Part shown: positions 15,308-21,235 of the stretch, one piece after another
How positions within the stretch are numbered: position 1 is the stretch's first letter
Layout of the letters: every line of letters starts with the position of its first letter
Source: a virus
Direction: 5' to 3' (one strand)
DNA: 21,369 nucleotides
Virus record (IMG/VR): IMGVR_UViG_3300028557_000220
Coordinates: 1-21,369 of that record
Position numbers and translations under genes: made by a program
Notes under the pieces: generated by a model
Databases searched by the model: none
Seen by the model: only the letters and a program-made list of their open reading frames with translations
What the model was told of the DNA's origin: nothing

Positions 15308-15612
15308 GCGCCGTGTTCACGCAAGCTGACGCAACCGTTATCGGCTCGCTGTTCGCGCTGGTCGCCACGCTTACCGGGCTCTACGTGCAGAACCGCCGAG
15401 CGCACCAGCAGAACCACGCCGAACACGCGGCGACGTTTCATCTTGTGCGCAAGGTCGCCGCGGACGTGAAAGAGGTTCGCGCCGACCAGCGCAAACAGGG
15501 TTCCGAACTGCGCAGTCACGGCGACCGCTTGCGCCGGCTCGAGCTTGACGCCGAGCCCGTCAAGCCGTCGCCCATCAAGGCCGCGCCCAAACCCCGAAAG
15601 AGGTCCGCATGA
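15304..15612 (+). CDS. Membrane protein with coiled coil, holin-like
   Basis: A 102-residue protein in the lysis cassette, coupled to the endolysin (ATGA at 15304-15307). It has one hydrophobic segment (about 10-28, ATVIGSLFALVATLTGLYV), then a long charged helix (HLVRKVAADVKEVRADQRKQ, GSELRSHGDRLRRLELD) and a Pro/Lys-rich cytoplasm-type tail. One membrane segment followed by a coiled coil is a known type of actinophage holin or holin partner. It might alternatively be a spanin-like or regulatory lysis protein; the sequence does not decide. It overlaps the next gene by 4 nt. Confidence 0.6.
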   Translation: MSAVFTQADATVIGSLFALVATLTGLYVQNRRAHQQNHAEHAATFHLVRKVAADVKEVRADQRKQGSELRSHGDRLRRLELDAEPVKPSPIKAAPKPRKRSA

Positions 15613-15782
15613 GCGCATACGCAAAGCTCATCGCCGCCGGTTCTGCCGCGCTTGCCATTGCCGTGACCGTGACCGCTGACGGCTCTGTGTCGCTCAACGA
15701 TGCCGTGGTCATCGCATCGGCGTTCGTCGGCGCGCTTGCCGTGTACTACGTGCCGAACACGCCGAACGGCTCGGGCGACTGA
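15609..15782 (+). CDS. Small holin-like membrane protein
   Basis: A 57-residue protein, ATG 15609 overlapping the previous stop. It has two hydrophobic parts (LIAAGSAALAIAVTVTA at about 7-23, and DAVVIASAFVGALAVYYV at about 31-48) separated by DGSVSLN, and ends PNTPNGSGD. This 'AKLIAAGSAALA...A-DG-VS--D-V--A-AF-GALAVYYVPN' layout is common among small actinophage proteins next to endolysin genes and annotated as holins. Two membrane passes with both ends on the same side is the class II holin layout. It probably triggers release of the amidase; whether it or its neighbour is the true holin is unresolved. Confidence 0.7.
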   Translation: MSAYAKLIAAGSAALAIAVTVTADGSVSLNDAVVIASAFVGALAVYYVPNTPNGSGD

Positions 15783-16744
15783 TGACGACCGTTAGCCAAC
15801 TACCGGCGCAGCTTGACGCCGAATGCGTGGCCGGCGACCCGTTCACGCTATCGGTCACCTCCACCGGTGCGACGATCACCGCGCCGGCCGTCACGCTGCG
15901 CGACGCGCAAGGCTCCCCCATCACGGGCACGGTCCCGACCGTCACGCAAGTGGGCGCGGTCACCACGGTTGCATTCTCGGCCGCGACTACCGCTGCGCTC
16001 AACGGCGACCCGACCCGGCCGCGTGTGCTCACGTGGTCCCTTGCCGCGACCGTTGACGGCTCCGGCCCGTTTCAATTGATCGCACGGCGCATCACGGTTT
16101 ACCCGGTTGGCACCGCGGGCGTTAGCACTAGCTCGAGCGCCACGCTTGCCGTTACGGTCGGCTCTCAAGCGGTCACGCTCGCCGTGGCGCTCGGCGGTGG
16201 CGCGACCGTGGTGGTGCCGCCAATCAACCGGGCGACGGCAGGCGTCTATGCCAACTTCCCGACGTCGGTCGGTGGCTCGACGGCGGCGACGCTTCAGGCG
16301 AACGGGAACCTGTGGTTCACGCCCGTGATGCTCGCTGTCGGCCGTACAGCGGACCGCATCGGTATCGAGGTCACGACGGGCGGCACGGCCTCCGTCTCGG
16401 TGCATCGGCTCGGGATCTGGGAAGACGGCGGCGGCGTGCCGGGCACACTCCTGCTCGACGCGGGGACCGTCGCGACCGCCACCACTGGCATCAAGGAAGT
16501 CACCATTTCCCAGGCACTGGCAGCGAACACGGTGTACTGGTTTGGGGTTGCCCAGCAGGGCGCACCCGCAGTGCTGGCGGCCATCCGCACGGTGGCAACG
16601 ATGGGGCCGGTCATGCTCAGCACCAACCCGGCATTCACCCCGGCGGGTTTCGAGGCACGGTCAGTGACCGGCGCGCTCGCCTCGACGCCTTCGCTCTTCA
16701 TCAACGGTTTCAGCGTCCCCCGCATCTTCCTGAGGTTCACCTGA
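15782..16744 (+). CDS. Minor tail / putative receptor-binding protein
   Basis: A 320-residue beta-rich protein. Residues 1 to about 110 are an Ig-like N-terminal domain (DPFTLSVTSTGATITAPAVT, ATTAALNGDPTRPRVLTWSL, FQLIARRITVYPVG) of the type used to anchor in baseplates. After a Ser/Thr/Val-rich linker, residues about 150-320 form another domain (TADRIGIEVTTGGTASVSVH, RLGIWEDGGGVPGTLLLDAG, ANTVYWFGVAQQG) of a kind found at the C terminus of many phage tail proteins. Codon style changes near 16230, at the linker-domain border, so the distal domain was probably acquired separately. It lies after the lysis cassette, apart from the other tail genes. Receptor binding is inference. Confidence 0.65.
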   Translation: MTTVSQLPAQLDAECVAGDPFTLSVTSTGATITAPAVTLRDAQGSPITGTVPTVTQVGAVTTVAFSAATTAALNGDPTRPRVLTWSLAATVDGSGPFQLIARRITVYPVGTAGVSTSSSATLAVTVGSQAVTLAVALGGGATVVVPPINRATAGVYANFPTSVGGSTAATLQANGNLWFTPVMLAVGRTADRIGIEVTTGGTASVSVHRLGIWEDGGGVPGTLLLDAGTVATATTGIKEVTISQALAANTVYWFGVAQQGAPAVLAAIRTVATMGPVMLSTNPAFTPAGFEARSVTGALASTPSLFINGFSVPRIFLRFT

Positions 16745-16941
16745 TGCCCACCACCACCGTCACCACCTACGGCCCCGGTGGCTACGACCCGGCCAAGCCG
16801 AACGGCAACGTGATCGGCGTCGAACACTTCGACGCACCCGCCGAGCCGACGCCGACCGCCGAAGAGCGCCTCGCTGCGCTCGAGGGCGAGCTGCGCGACG
16901 TGAAGGGCCGACTCGCCGCCGCCGAGCGACGCAAGCCGTAG
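16744..16941 (+). CDS. Small coiled-coil protein (unknown)
   Basis: A 65-residue protein starting in the ATGA overlap with the tail protein gene. The N-terminal half (MPTTTVTTYGPGGYDPAKPN) is Thr/Gly/Pro-rich. After a Pro-rich hinge the C-terminal half is a charged coiled coil (TAEERLAALEGELRDVKGRL). Tight coupling to the putative receptor-binding gene suggests a chaperone or accessory for that protein. No enzyme motif is seen. Confidence 0.6.
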   Translation: MPTTTVTTYGPGGYDPAKPNGNVIGVEHFDAPAEPTPTAEERLAALEGELRDVKGRLAAAERRKP

Positions 16942-16970
16942 CAACCGAAGCCGACGACAGGGGACATGTT

Positions 16971-17216
16971 GTGGATATCGACGAACTGCTCAACGCCAAC
17001 GCGAGGAAGAAGTCGGGCACGAAGTGCATGACCGGCCTCGCCCTCGCCAAGCTCGACAAAGCCACCCGTGCCAAGGTCGAAGCGGCGCTCGCCGACCGTG
17101 AGCGGTACACCGCCGACGGCATCGCCTCGGTGTTCACGGCGCTCGGCTACGAGATGAGCCGTGCCCCAGTGGAGCGGCACCGGCGCGGCCAGTGCCAGTG
17201 TCCGGCGGCATCGTGA
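16971..17216 (+). CDS. Small Cys-containing protein, putative HTH DNA-binding
   Basis: An 81-residue protein, GTG 16971 behind AGGGGA (16959-16964). It contains KCMTGLALAKLDKATRAKVE, DRERYTADGIASVFTALGYE and MSRAPVERHRRGQCQCP. The two short helices around 'YTADGIASVFTALGYEMSRAPVERHRRG' fit a helix-turn-helix, with the second helix carrying the basic RHRR; Cys19 and the CQC end could bind a metal. Similar short proteins with a final RHR-G-C-C are frequent in actinophages and their role is unproven. It overlaps the metallophosphoesterase start (GTGA at 17213). A regulator or DNA-binding cofactor is inference. Confidence 0.5.
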   Translation: MDIDELLNANARKKSGTKCMTGLALAKLDKATRAKVEAALADRERYTADGIASVFTALGYEMSRAPVERHRRGQCQCPAAS

Positions 17217-18367
17217 GCGACGTCGACGGGCTGCTGTCGGCGGCGGTGAAGCAACCGTCCACCGCATCGACGCTCGGCAAGCTGGCCGACCTGCTCGAGC
17301 GCAACGGCATCGACCTCGCCGACGTCGGCCGGGTCACCAAGGTCAAGGCGTGGCAGGGCTTCATGAAGGGCGACGACGGCGAACCCGTCACCGTCGACAT
17401 GCACGGCATCGAGTTCGTGCCGACGTTCGCCGACGGCCCGCAGTGGCCGGTCATCCAGCCGGGCCCGGCAGTCAAGCTGCCGGCGGCGAGGGTGAAGGCT
17501 GCACCGACGAACGGCTGGCAGACCTGCGTGATCGTGCCCGACATCCAGGTCGGCTACTTCCGCACCGCCACGAACGAGATCGAGCCGATCCACGACGAGG
17601 CGGCGCTGGCCGTGACGCTGGCGATCATCACCGCAGAGAACCCCAACCTCGTCGTCCTCGTCGGTGACAACTTCGACGGCTGCGAGCTCGGCAAGTACCG
17701 CACGACTCCGGCGTTCCAGCGCACCACGCAGGCCAGCATCGACCGGCTCGCCGTGCTCTGCGCAGAGCTGCGTCGGGCAGCGCCATCGGCTCGGATCGTG
17801 TGGCTCGCCGGCAACCACGAGGAACGCCTGCCGAACTACCTGCTCGACAACGCCGCCGCCGCCTACGGGCTGCGCAAGGGTGGCGTGCCCGAGTCGTGGC
17901 CGGTGATGTCGATCCCGTACCTGTGTCGCTTCGACGAGTACGGCATCGAGTACCTGCCGGGCTACCCGGCGTCGTCGTTCTGGATCAACGAGCGGCTACG
18001 GGTCATCCACGGCGACAAGGTCGCCAGCGGTGGCTCGACGGCGCACAAGTACCTCGGCAGCGAGAAGACGTCGGTGATCTACGGCCACATCCACCGGCGC
18101 GAGTGGGCCGAGCGGACCCGCATGGATCACGACGGGCCGAAGACCATCATGGCCGCCTCGCCTGGCTGTCTCGCCCGCACCGATGGGGCGGTGCCGAGCA
18201 CCAAGGGCGGCACCGACCTCGACGGCCGCCCGCTGCGCATCGCGGAGGACTGGCAACAGGGTTGCGCCGTCGTGCGCTTCGAGCCGGGCGACGGCCGCTT
18301 CGCCTACGAGCAGGTCGCCATCCACGATGGGTGGGCGCTGCACCGTGGCAAGGAGTACCGAGCATGA
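17213..18367 (+). CDS. Calcineurin-like metallophosphoesterase
   Basis: A 384-residue protein. After an N-terminal helical part of about 100 residues (LADLLERNGIDLADVGRVTK, AWQGFMKGDDGEPV) the metal-binding motifs come in order: VPDIQVG (Asp110, Gln112 where His is usual), LVGDNFDG (Asp152, Asn153), AGNHEE (Asn201, His202), VIHGD (His266) and YGHIHRRE (His292, His294). These are the marks of the calcineurin-like superfamily, which hydrolyses phosphomonoesters or phosphodiesters, including DNA ends (SbcD/Mre11-type) and nucleotides; the substrate is unknown here. GTG 17213 overlaps the previous stop; an in-frame start at 17192 would add seven residues. Codon use is strongly C/G-ending, unlike genes before 16.2 kb. 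Confidence 0.85.
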   Translation: MSDVDGLLSAAVKQPSTASTLGKLADLLERNGIDLADVGRVTKVKAWQGFMKGDDGEPVTVDMHGIEFVPTFADGPQWPVIQPGPAVKLPAARVKAAPTNGWQTCVIVPDIQVGYFRTATNEIEPIHDEAALAVTLAIITAENPNLVVLVGDNFDGCELGKYRTTPAFQRTTQASIDRLAVLCAELRRAAPSARIVWLAGNHEERLPNYLLDNAAAAYGLRKGGVPESWPVMSIPYLCRFDEYGIEYLPGYPASSFWINERLRVIHGDKVASGGSTAHKYLGSEKTSVIYGHIHRREWAERTRMDHDGPKTIMAASPGCLARTDGAVPSTKGGTDLDGRPLRIAEDWQQGCAVVRFEPGDGRFAYEQVAIHDGWALHRGKEYRA

Positions 18368-18612
18368 AGCCTCGCCCGATCCTCGTCGAATGGGCCGATC
18401 ACGCTCACTGGAGTCCCGGCACATGGGTCGACCTCGACATCCTCGACGACGGCGAGGCCGAGACGTGTGGCGTCATCTCCGTCGGCTGGCTGTTGCAGGT
18501 GACCGACGATGCCGTCGTCATCTGCCAGTCGATCACGGAGGCTGGCGACGGCACCGGCCTGTTCGTCATCGCCCGTGCAACGATCAAGCGGATGGAGTTC
18601 CTGCGCCCGTGA
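18364..18612 (+). CDS. Small hypothetical phage protein
   Basis: An 82-residue protein starting in the ATGA overlap with the phosphoesterase gene. It is acidic with aromatic residues: PRPILVEWADHAHWSPGTWV, then CGVISVGWLLQVTDDAVVIC and VIARATIKRMEFLRP. The layout 'V-W-D---W ... SVGWL---DD-VVI--S---GTG-FVIA-A-IKR' suggests a small beta-barrel-like fold and is common in actinophage accessory genes of unknown function. Reading it in this frame is supported by the overlaps at both ends (GTGA at 18609). Confidence 0.65.
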   Translation: MKPRPILVEWADHAHWSPGTWVDLDILDDGEAETCGVISVGWLLQVTDDAVVICQSITEAGDGTGLFVIARATIKRMEFLRP

Positions 18613-18776
18613 ACGTCACCTACGAACTCCGGCGGCTCATCGCTGACGCCCGTGCCCACGGCCTGACCTCGCTCGACCTGGCCTCGCTGGAGCGGCTGGT
18701 GTTCCGAGCCGAGGACGCCCGGCGTGACCTCGTCGACCGTCGGCGGGACATGCTCGTCGTCGACCTCGACGACTAA
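18609..18776 (+). CDS. Short helical acidic protein (unknown)
   Basis: A 55-residue protein beginning at GTG 18609 within the previous stop. It reads as two helices: TYELRRLIADARAHGLTSLD and LASLERLVFRAEDARRDLVD, ending RRRDMLVVDLDD. The amphipathic, salt-bridge-rich helices suggest a small coiled-coil or helical-hairpin partner of another protein. It is the last gene before the terminator-like hairpins. Function is unknown. Confidence 0.6.
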   Translation: MNVTYELRRLIADARAHGLTSLDLASLERLVFRAEDARRDLVDRRRDMLVVDLDD

Positions 18777-18782
18777 CCAATC

Positions 18783-18807
18783 TCGGCGCGTTCCCCCTGA
18801 GCGCCGA
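18783..18807 (+). terminator. First hairpin after the phosphoesterase operon
   Basis: TCGGCGC (18783-18789) and GCGCCGA (18801-18807) form a perfect 7-bp stem around an 11-nt loop with a C-run. It lies 7 nt past the stop of the last gene of the operon and only a few bases before a stronger hairpin, so it may help stop transcription or may compete with it. Confidence 0.4.
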
Positions 18808-18813
18808 ACCATG

Positions 18814-18848
18814 CGACCCCCATCGGCTTCGGCCGGTGGGGGTCGTTT
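18814..18848 (+). terminator. Intrinsic terminator with TTCG tetraloop
   Basis: 18814-18827 pairs with 18832-18845 to give a 14-bp stem with one T-G wobble and the very stable C(TTCG)G tetraloop, followed by TTT (18846-18848). The stem contains five consecutive C/G pairs. The short T-run is usual for high-GC phages. It separates the upstream operon from the promoter at 18872. Confidence 0.8.
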
Positions 18849-18871
18849 GCGCGTTGGTGGAAAGTTTCCCC

Positions 18872-18900
18872 TTGACACCTTCGCCGACCCGTGGCATTGT
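18872..18900 (+). promoter_or_regulatory. Sigma-70-type promoter for the right operon
   Basis: A perfect -35 box TTGACA at 18872-18877 is followed, after a 17-bp spacer, by CATTGT at 18895-18900, which matches three of six -10 consensus positions including the A at 2 and the final T. It sits right after the terminator and 24 nt before the GTG start at 18925, so the transcript would begin shortly before the ribosome-binding site AAAGGGGGA (18912-18920). The strong -35 in such a GC-rich genome is unlikely to be chance. Confidence 0.72.
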
Positions 18901-18924
18901 GGCCGACACACAAAGGGGGACACA

Positions 18925-19095
18925 GTGACCACACTGATTCGCACACTCATCTGTAGCGCCGCCGCCATGCTCACCACAGCGTGGGCAGGCAACGGCCTCG
19001 GCCTCGGCATGTCGGTGCTGATCCCGACCGCCGCACTCATCTGCGCCGCATACCTCGGCCTGTGGGCCTGGGTCGAGGGCGAGGTCGCGCAGTGA
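18925..19095 (+). CDS. Small two-segment membrane protein (unknown)
   Basis: A 56-residue protein, first of the right operon. Its GTG start follows a strong ribosome-binding site (AAAGGGGGA, 18912-18920). It has two hydrophobic parts: LIRTLICSAAAMLTTAWAG (about 4-22) and MSVLIPTAALICAAYLGLWA (about 29-48), joined by a Gly-rich turn, and ends WVEGEVAQ. The first could alternatively be a signal sequence. Membrane proteins made first from a dedicated promoter are often early factors acting on the host membrane (for example superinfection exclusion), but this is inference. It overlaps the next gene by 4 nt. Confidence 0.6.
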   Translation: MTTLIRTLICSAAAMLTTAWAGNGLGLGMSVLIPTAALICAAYLGLWAWVEGEVAQ

Positions 19096-19412
19096 CCTCC
19101 GTCCGTTGCCACGCCTGCCTCTACTCATTTCACGGCACAACCGAGAACGTGCGGGATCGCTACCTCGCACATATCCCGGTGTGCCCCGTCATCGCCGCGC
19201 TGCCCGCCCCCACGGTCGCAGCGCAGGCCGCCAGCTTCCTCGCTCACCCTTCGCACGGCGAGCGGGTCGAGGCTGGCGAGATCGCAGTCCCAGGCGCGCC
19301 GACCGGTGACGGCGGCGGCGCATTCTCGGGCGTGTCATCGCCTGGGGCTGCCCCACTGTTCAAGTGGATCGGCAAGCGCAACGCTCGCCCGCTGCGCTGG
19401 GGTCGGCTGTGA
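19092..19412 (+). CDS. Putative zinc-finger protein (unknown)
   Basis: A 106-residue protein from GTG 19092, overlapping the upstream stop. The N-terminal part has RCHACLYSFHGTTENVRDRY followed by LAHIPVCPV, so C6, C9, a His and a later Cys are spaced like a single C2HC-type zinc finger. The rest is Ala/Pro/Gly-rich and probably flexible, with a basic end (FKWIGKRNARPLRWGRL). The finger and basic tail suggest nucleic-acid binding, without proof. It overlaps the following gene by 4 nt (GTGA at 19409). Confidence 0.55.
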   Translation: MTSVRCHACLYSFHGTTENVRDRYLAHIPVCPVIAALPAPTVAAQAASFLAHPSHGERVEAGEIAVPGAPTGDGGGAFSGVSSPGAAPLFKWIGKRNARPLRWGRL

Positions 19413-19591
19413 CCGCCGCCGCCATCGCCACCCTCGTCGCCACGGCGGCCGAGGTCGACGGCGCCCTCAGCGTCGCCGGGATGACGTTCCGGCGCGAGTT
19501 CGGCCGCTGGATGATCACCGCCGACGGCATCACCGCTCGAGTTGCCGAGCCGGCGTGGCTCGCTGCGCTGGATGGGCGGGTGGCGGGGTGA
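19409..19591 (+). CDS. Short hypothetical protein
   Basis: A 60-residue protein from GTG 19409. It has an Ala-rich helix (AAIATLVATAAEVDGALSVA) followed by a short beta part (GMTFRREFGRWMITADGITA) and WLAALDGRVAG. Stop/start overlaps on both sides (19409 and 19588) support the reading in this frame. No motif is recognised. Confidence 0.5.
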   Translation: MTAAAIATLVATAAEVDGALSVAGMTFRREFGRWMITADGITARVAEPAWLAALDGRVAG

Positions 19592-19809
19592 ACAGCGACG
19601 AACTGAAGCGGCGAGCGCCGGTCACGTACCGCTACCTGACCTTCGTGCCGACTCGGAGTCAGTCGGGCGGCATCGACACGTCGGGGATGCGCGCCGAACT
19701 GATCGACCTGCTCGGCCTCGACGCCGAGTGGTACGACGGGACCGGGCCGACCGAGGTCGACGAGTGCCCGTGGTGGTCGTGCGCCTTGGGGCGGGAGGTG
19801 GGGGAGTGA
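19588..19809 (+). CDS. Short acidic hypothetical protein
   Basis: A 73-residue protein from GTG 19588, overlapping both neighbours by 4 nt. It contains LKRRAPVTYRYLTFVPTRSQ, SGMRAELIDLLGLDAEWYDG and ends near CPWWSCALGREVGE. The WYDGTG and CPWWSC segments give it aromatic and paired-cysteine character. Placement immediately before the PP-loop enzyme may mean a partner role; function is unknown. Confidence 0.5.
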   Translation: MNSDELKRRAPVTYRYLTFVPTRSQSGGIDTSGMRAELIDLLGLDAEWYDGTGPTEVDECPWWSCALGREVGE

Positions 19810-20726
19810 CCAAGTCGTTGCGAATCTTGTTGCTTGGCGGCGGTACACAGTCGTGCGCTCTCGCCCTGATGTCGGCAGCAGGCGAGCTGCCGAAACTTGA
19901 TCACATCGTGTTCGCCGACACGCAGGGCGAGCTTCCCGAGACGTACGAGTACATCGACTATTTACGGCCGATCGTCGAGGCGGCAGGCATCCCCCTGCAC
20001 GTTGTGACGGCCGGATCGCTCTACGACGATTTACTCAAGACCGAGCCCACTAGCAACAACCCGACCCCACCCGTGCACGTACTGAACCCCGACGGCACCA
20101 AGGGCCGCATCGGGCAGTACCGGTGCTCCTATGACTACAAGCGCCGCATCATTGAGCGGAAGGTCAAGCAGCTCTGCGGCGGGCGAGGCGAGTGGAAGCG
20201 CGCAACCGTTGAGCAGTGGATCGGGTTCTCCGTTGATGAGGTCGGCCGAATGCGTGATGCCGATGGCTGCCGGTGTGGGGCCAAACGCAGCAAGCACGCA
20301 GTCGGTGGCGCCTGCGGCAAGTACGACCCGTGGCAGACCAACCGGTGGCCGCTGGTCGAGATGCGGATGCAGCGCGACGACACGATCCGGTGGTTTGTCG
20401 CCAACGGCCACCCGACGCCACCGCGCTCGGCCTGCTGGTTCTGCCCCAACTCGTCGAACGACAGGTGGTCGGCGCTGCGGTCGGAGAAGCCCGACCTGTT
20501 TGCCAAGGCGGTGCACCTTGACCTGACCATCCGCAACGGCGGCGGCTTCAATGCTGGCGGCAATACCCCGTTCGCCGGGCAGATGTTCCTACACGCATCG
20601 CTGACGCCGCTGTCTCACGCCGACCTACGCACCGCTCGCGAGGTCGCACGCGATGCCGGGCAGGGCGAGCTGTTCGACGTGGACACTCTCGCGATGGAGT
20701 GCCGCTCGGGGGTGTGCTTTACATGA
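19806..20726 (+). CDS. PP-loop ATPase, PAPS reductase-like
   Basis: A 306-residue enzyme of the adenine nucleotide alpha-hydrolase (PP-loop) superfamily. The loop is LLLGGGTQSC (8-17); it is followed by DHIVFADTQGELPETYEYID (32-51), typical of PAPS reductases, then QYRCSYDYKRRIIERKVKQL (104-123), the usual substrate-side motif. Nine cysteines besides Cys17 and Cys20-region residues lie later: C107, C124, C155, C157, C170, C210, C213 (CWFC), C299, C304; some could hold zinc or an Fe-S cluster, as in DndC or TtcA. Phage members are annotated as PAPS reductases, but roles in DNA or RNA thiolation are also possible. GTG 19806 is chosen because it overlaps the previous stop; the open frame upstream is a shadow. 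Confidence 0.8.
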   Translation: MTKSLRILLLGGGTQSCALALMSAAGELPKLDHIVFADTQGELPETYEYIDYLRPIVEAAGIPLHVVTAGSLYDDLLKTEPTSNNPTPPVHVLNPDGTKGRIGQYRCSYDYKRRIIERKVKQLCGGRGEWKRATVEQWIGFSVDEVGRMRDADGCRCGAKRSKHAVGGACGKYDPWQTNRWPLVEMRMQRDDTIRWFVANGHPTPPRSACWFCPNSSNDRWSALRSEKPDLFAKAVHLDLTIRNGGGFNAGGNTPFAGQMFLHASLTPLSHADLRTAREVARDAGQGELFDVDTLAMECRSGVCFT

Positions 20727-21235
20727 AGCGCAAGGACGTGCAGACCCCGGGCGGCGCGTGGAATACGTGGAGTCCCGTCGTCATCGGCATTGACCCCGGC
20801 CTGTCGGGCGCCATCGCTCGACCGATGCCGGACGGCAGCGTCGATGTCTGGGACTTCCCCACGATCACCGTGCGGGACAAGCGCCGGATCGACGGCTACG
20901 CCGTGGCCGACCTGCTCGTCAGCATCGGCCCGGTCGACATGGTGATCCTCGAGCACGTGCAGGGCGTGCAGGGCTCCGGCGCCACCGGGGCGTTCACGTT
21001 CGGCGAGGGCTTCGGCCTGCTGCAGGGTCTGCTCATCGGCCTCGACCGGCCGCACACGCTGGTCCGGCCGCAGGCGTGGACGAAGGCGCTCGGCGTCGGC
21101 TCCGACAAGGGGGCGCACCGGCAGATGGCGCAGCGGCTCTGGCCGGCGTCGTCGTCGATGTTCGCCAGGGTCAAGGACGACGGCCGTGCCGATGCGGCAC
21201 TGCTGGCGCACTGGTGGGAGCGGGGCGCGCAGTGA
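20723..21235 (+). CDS. RuvC-like Holliday junction resolvase
   Basis: A 170-residue RNase H-fold nuclease. It has VVIGIDPGLSGAIA (Asp24), DMVILEHVQG (Glu77), FTFGEGFGLLQGLLIGL, VRPQAWTKALGVGSDKGAHR, and VKDDGRADAALLAHWW (Asp153 and Asp157), which supply the four acidic residues of the RuvC active site. Such phage enzymes resolve branched DNA from replication and recombination before packaging. Length and motif order are those of phage RuvC-like proteins. ATG 20723 overlaps the PP-loop stop (ATGA); an in-frame start at 20699 is possible but less likely. It overlaps the next gene by 4 nt. Confidence 0.87.
   Translation: MKRKDVQTPGGAWNTWSPVVIGIDPGLSGAIARPMPDGSVDVWDFPTITVRDKRRIDGYAVADLLVSIGPVDMVILEHVQGVQGSGATGAFTFGEGFGLLQGLLIGLDRPHTLVRPQAWTKALGVGSDKGAHRQMAQRLWPASSSMFARVKDDGRADAALLAHWWERGAQ

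Noticed and set aside
17800-18612. Long plus-strand open frame overlapping the metallophosphoesterase
   Set aside because: It is Arg-rich and overlaps conserved GNHE and GHIH motifs in another frame; only its last 82 residues, from ATG 18364, are a credible gene.
19542-19805. N-terminal extension of the PP-loop protein upstream of 19806
   Set aside because: The extension is Arg-rich and unlike the family, and the GTG at 19806 gives a normal N terminus right before the PP-loop and a standard 4-nt overlap.
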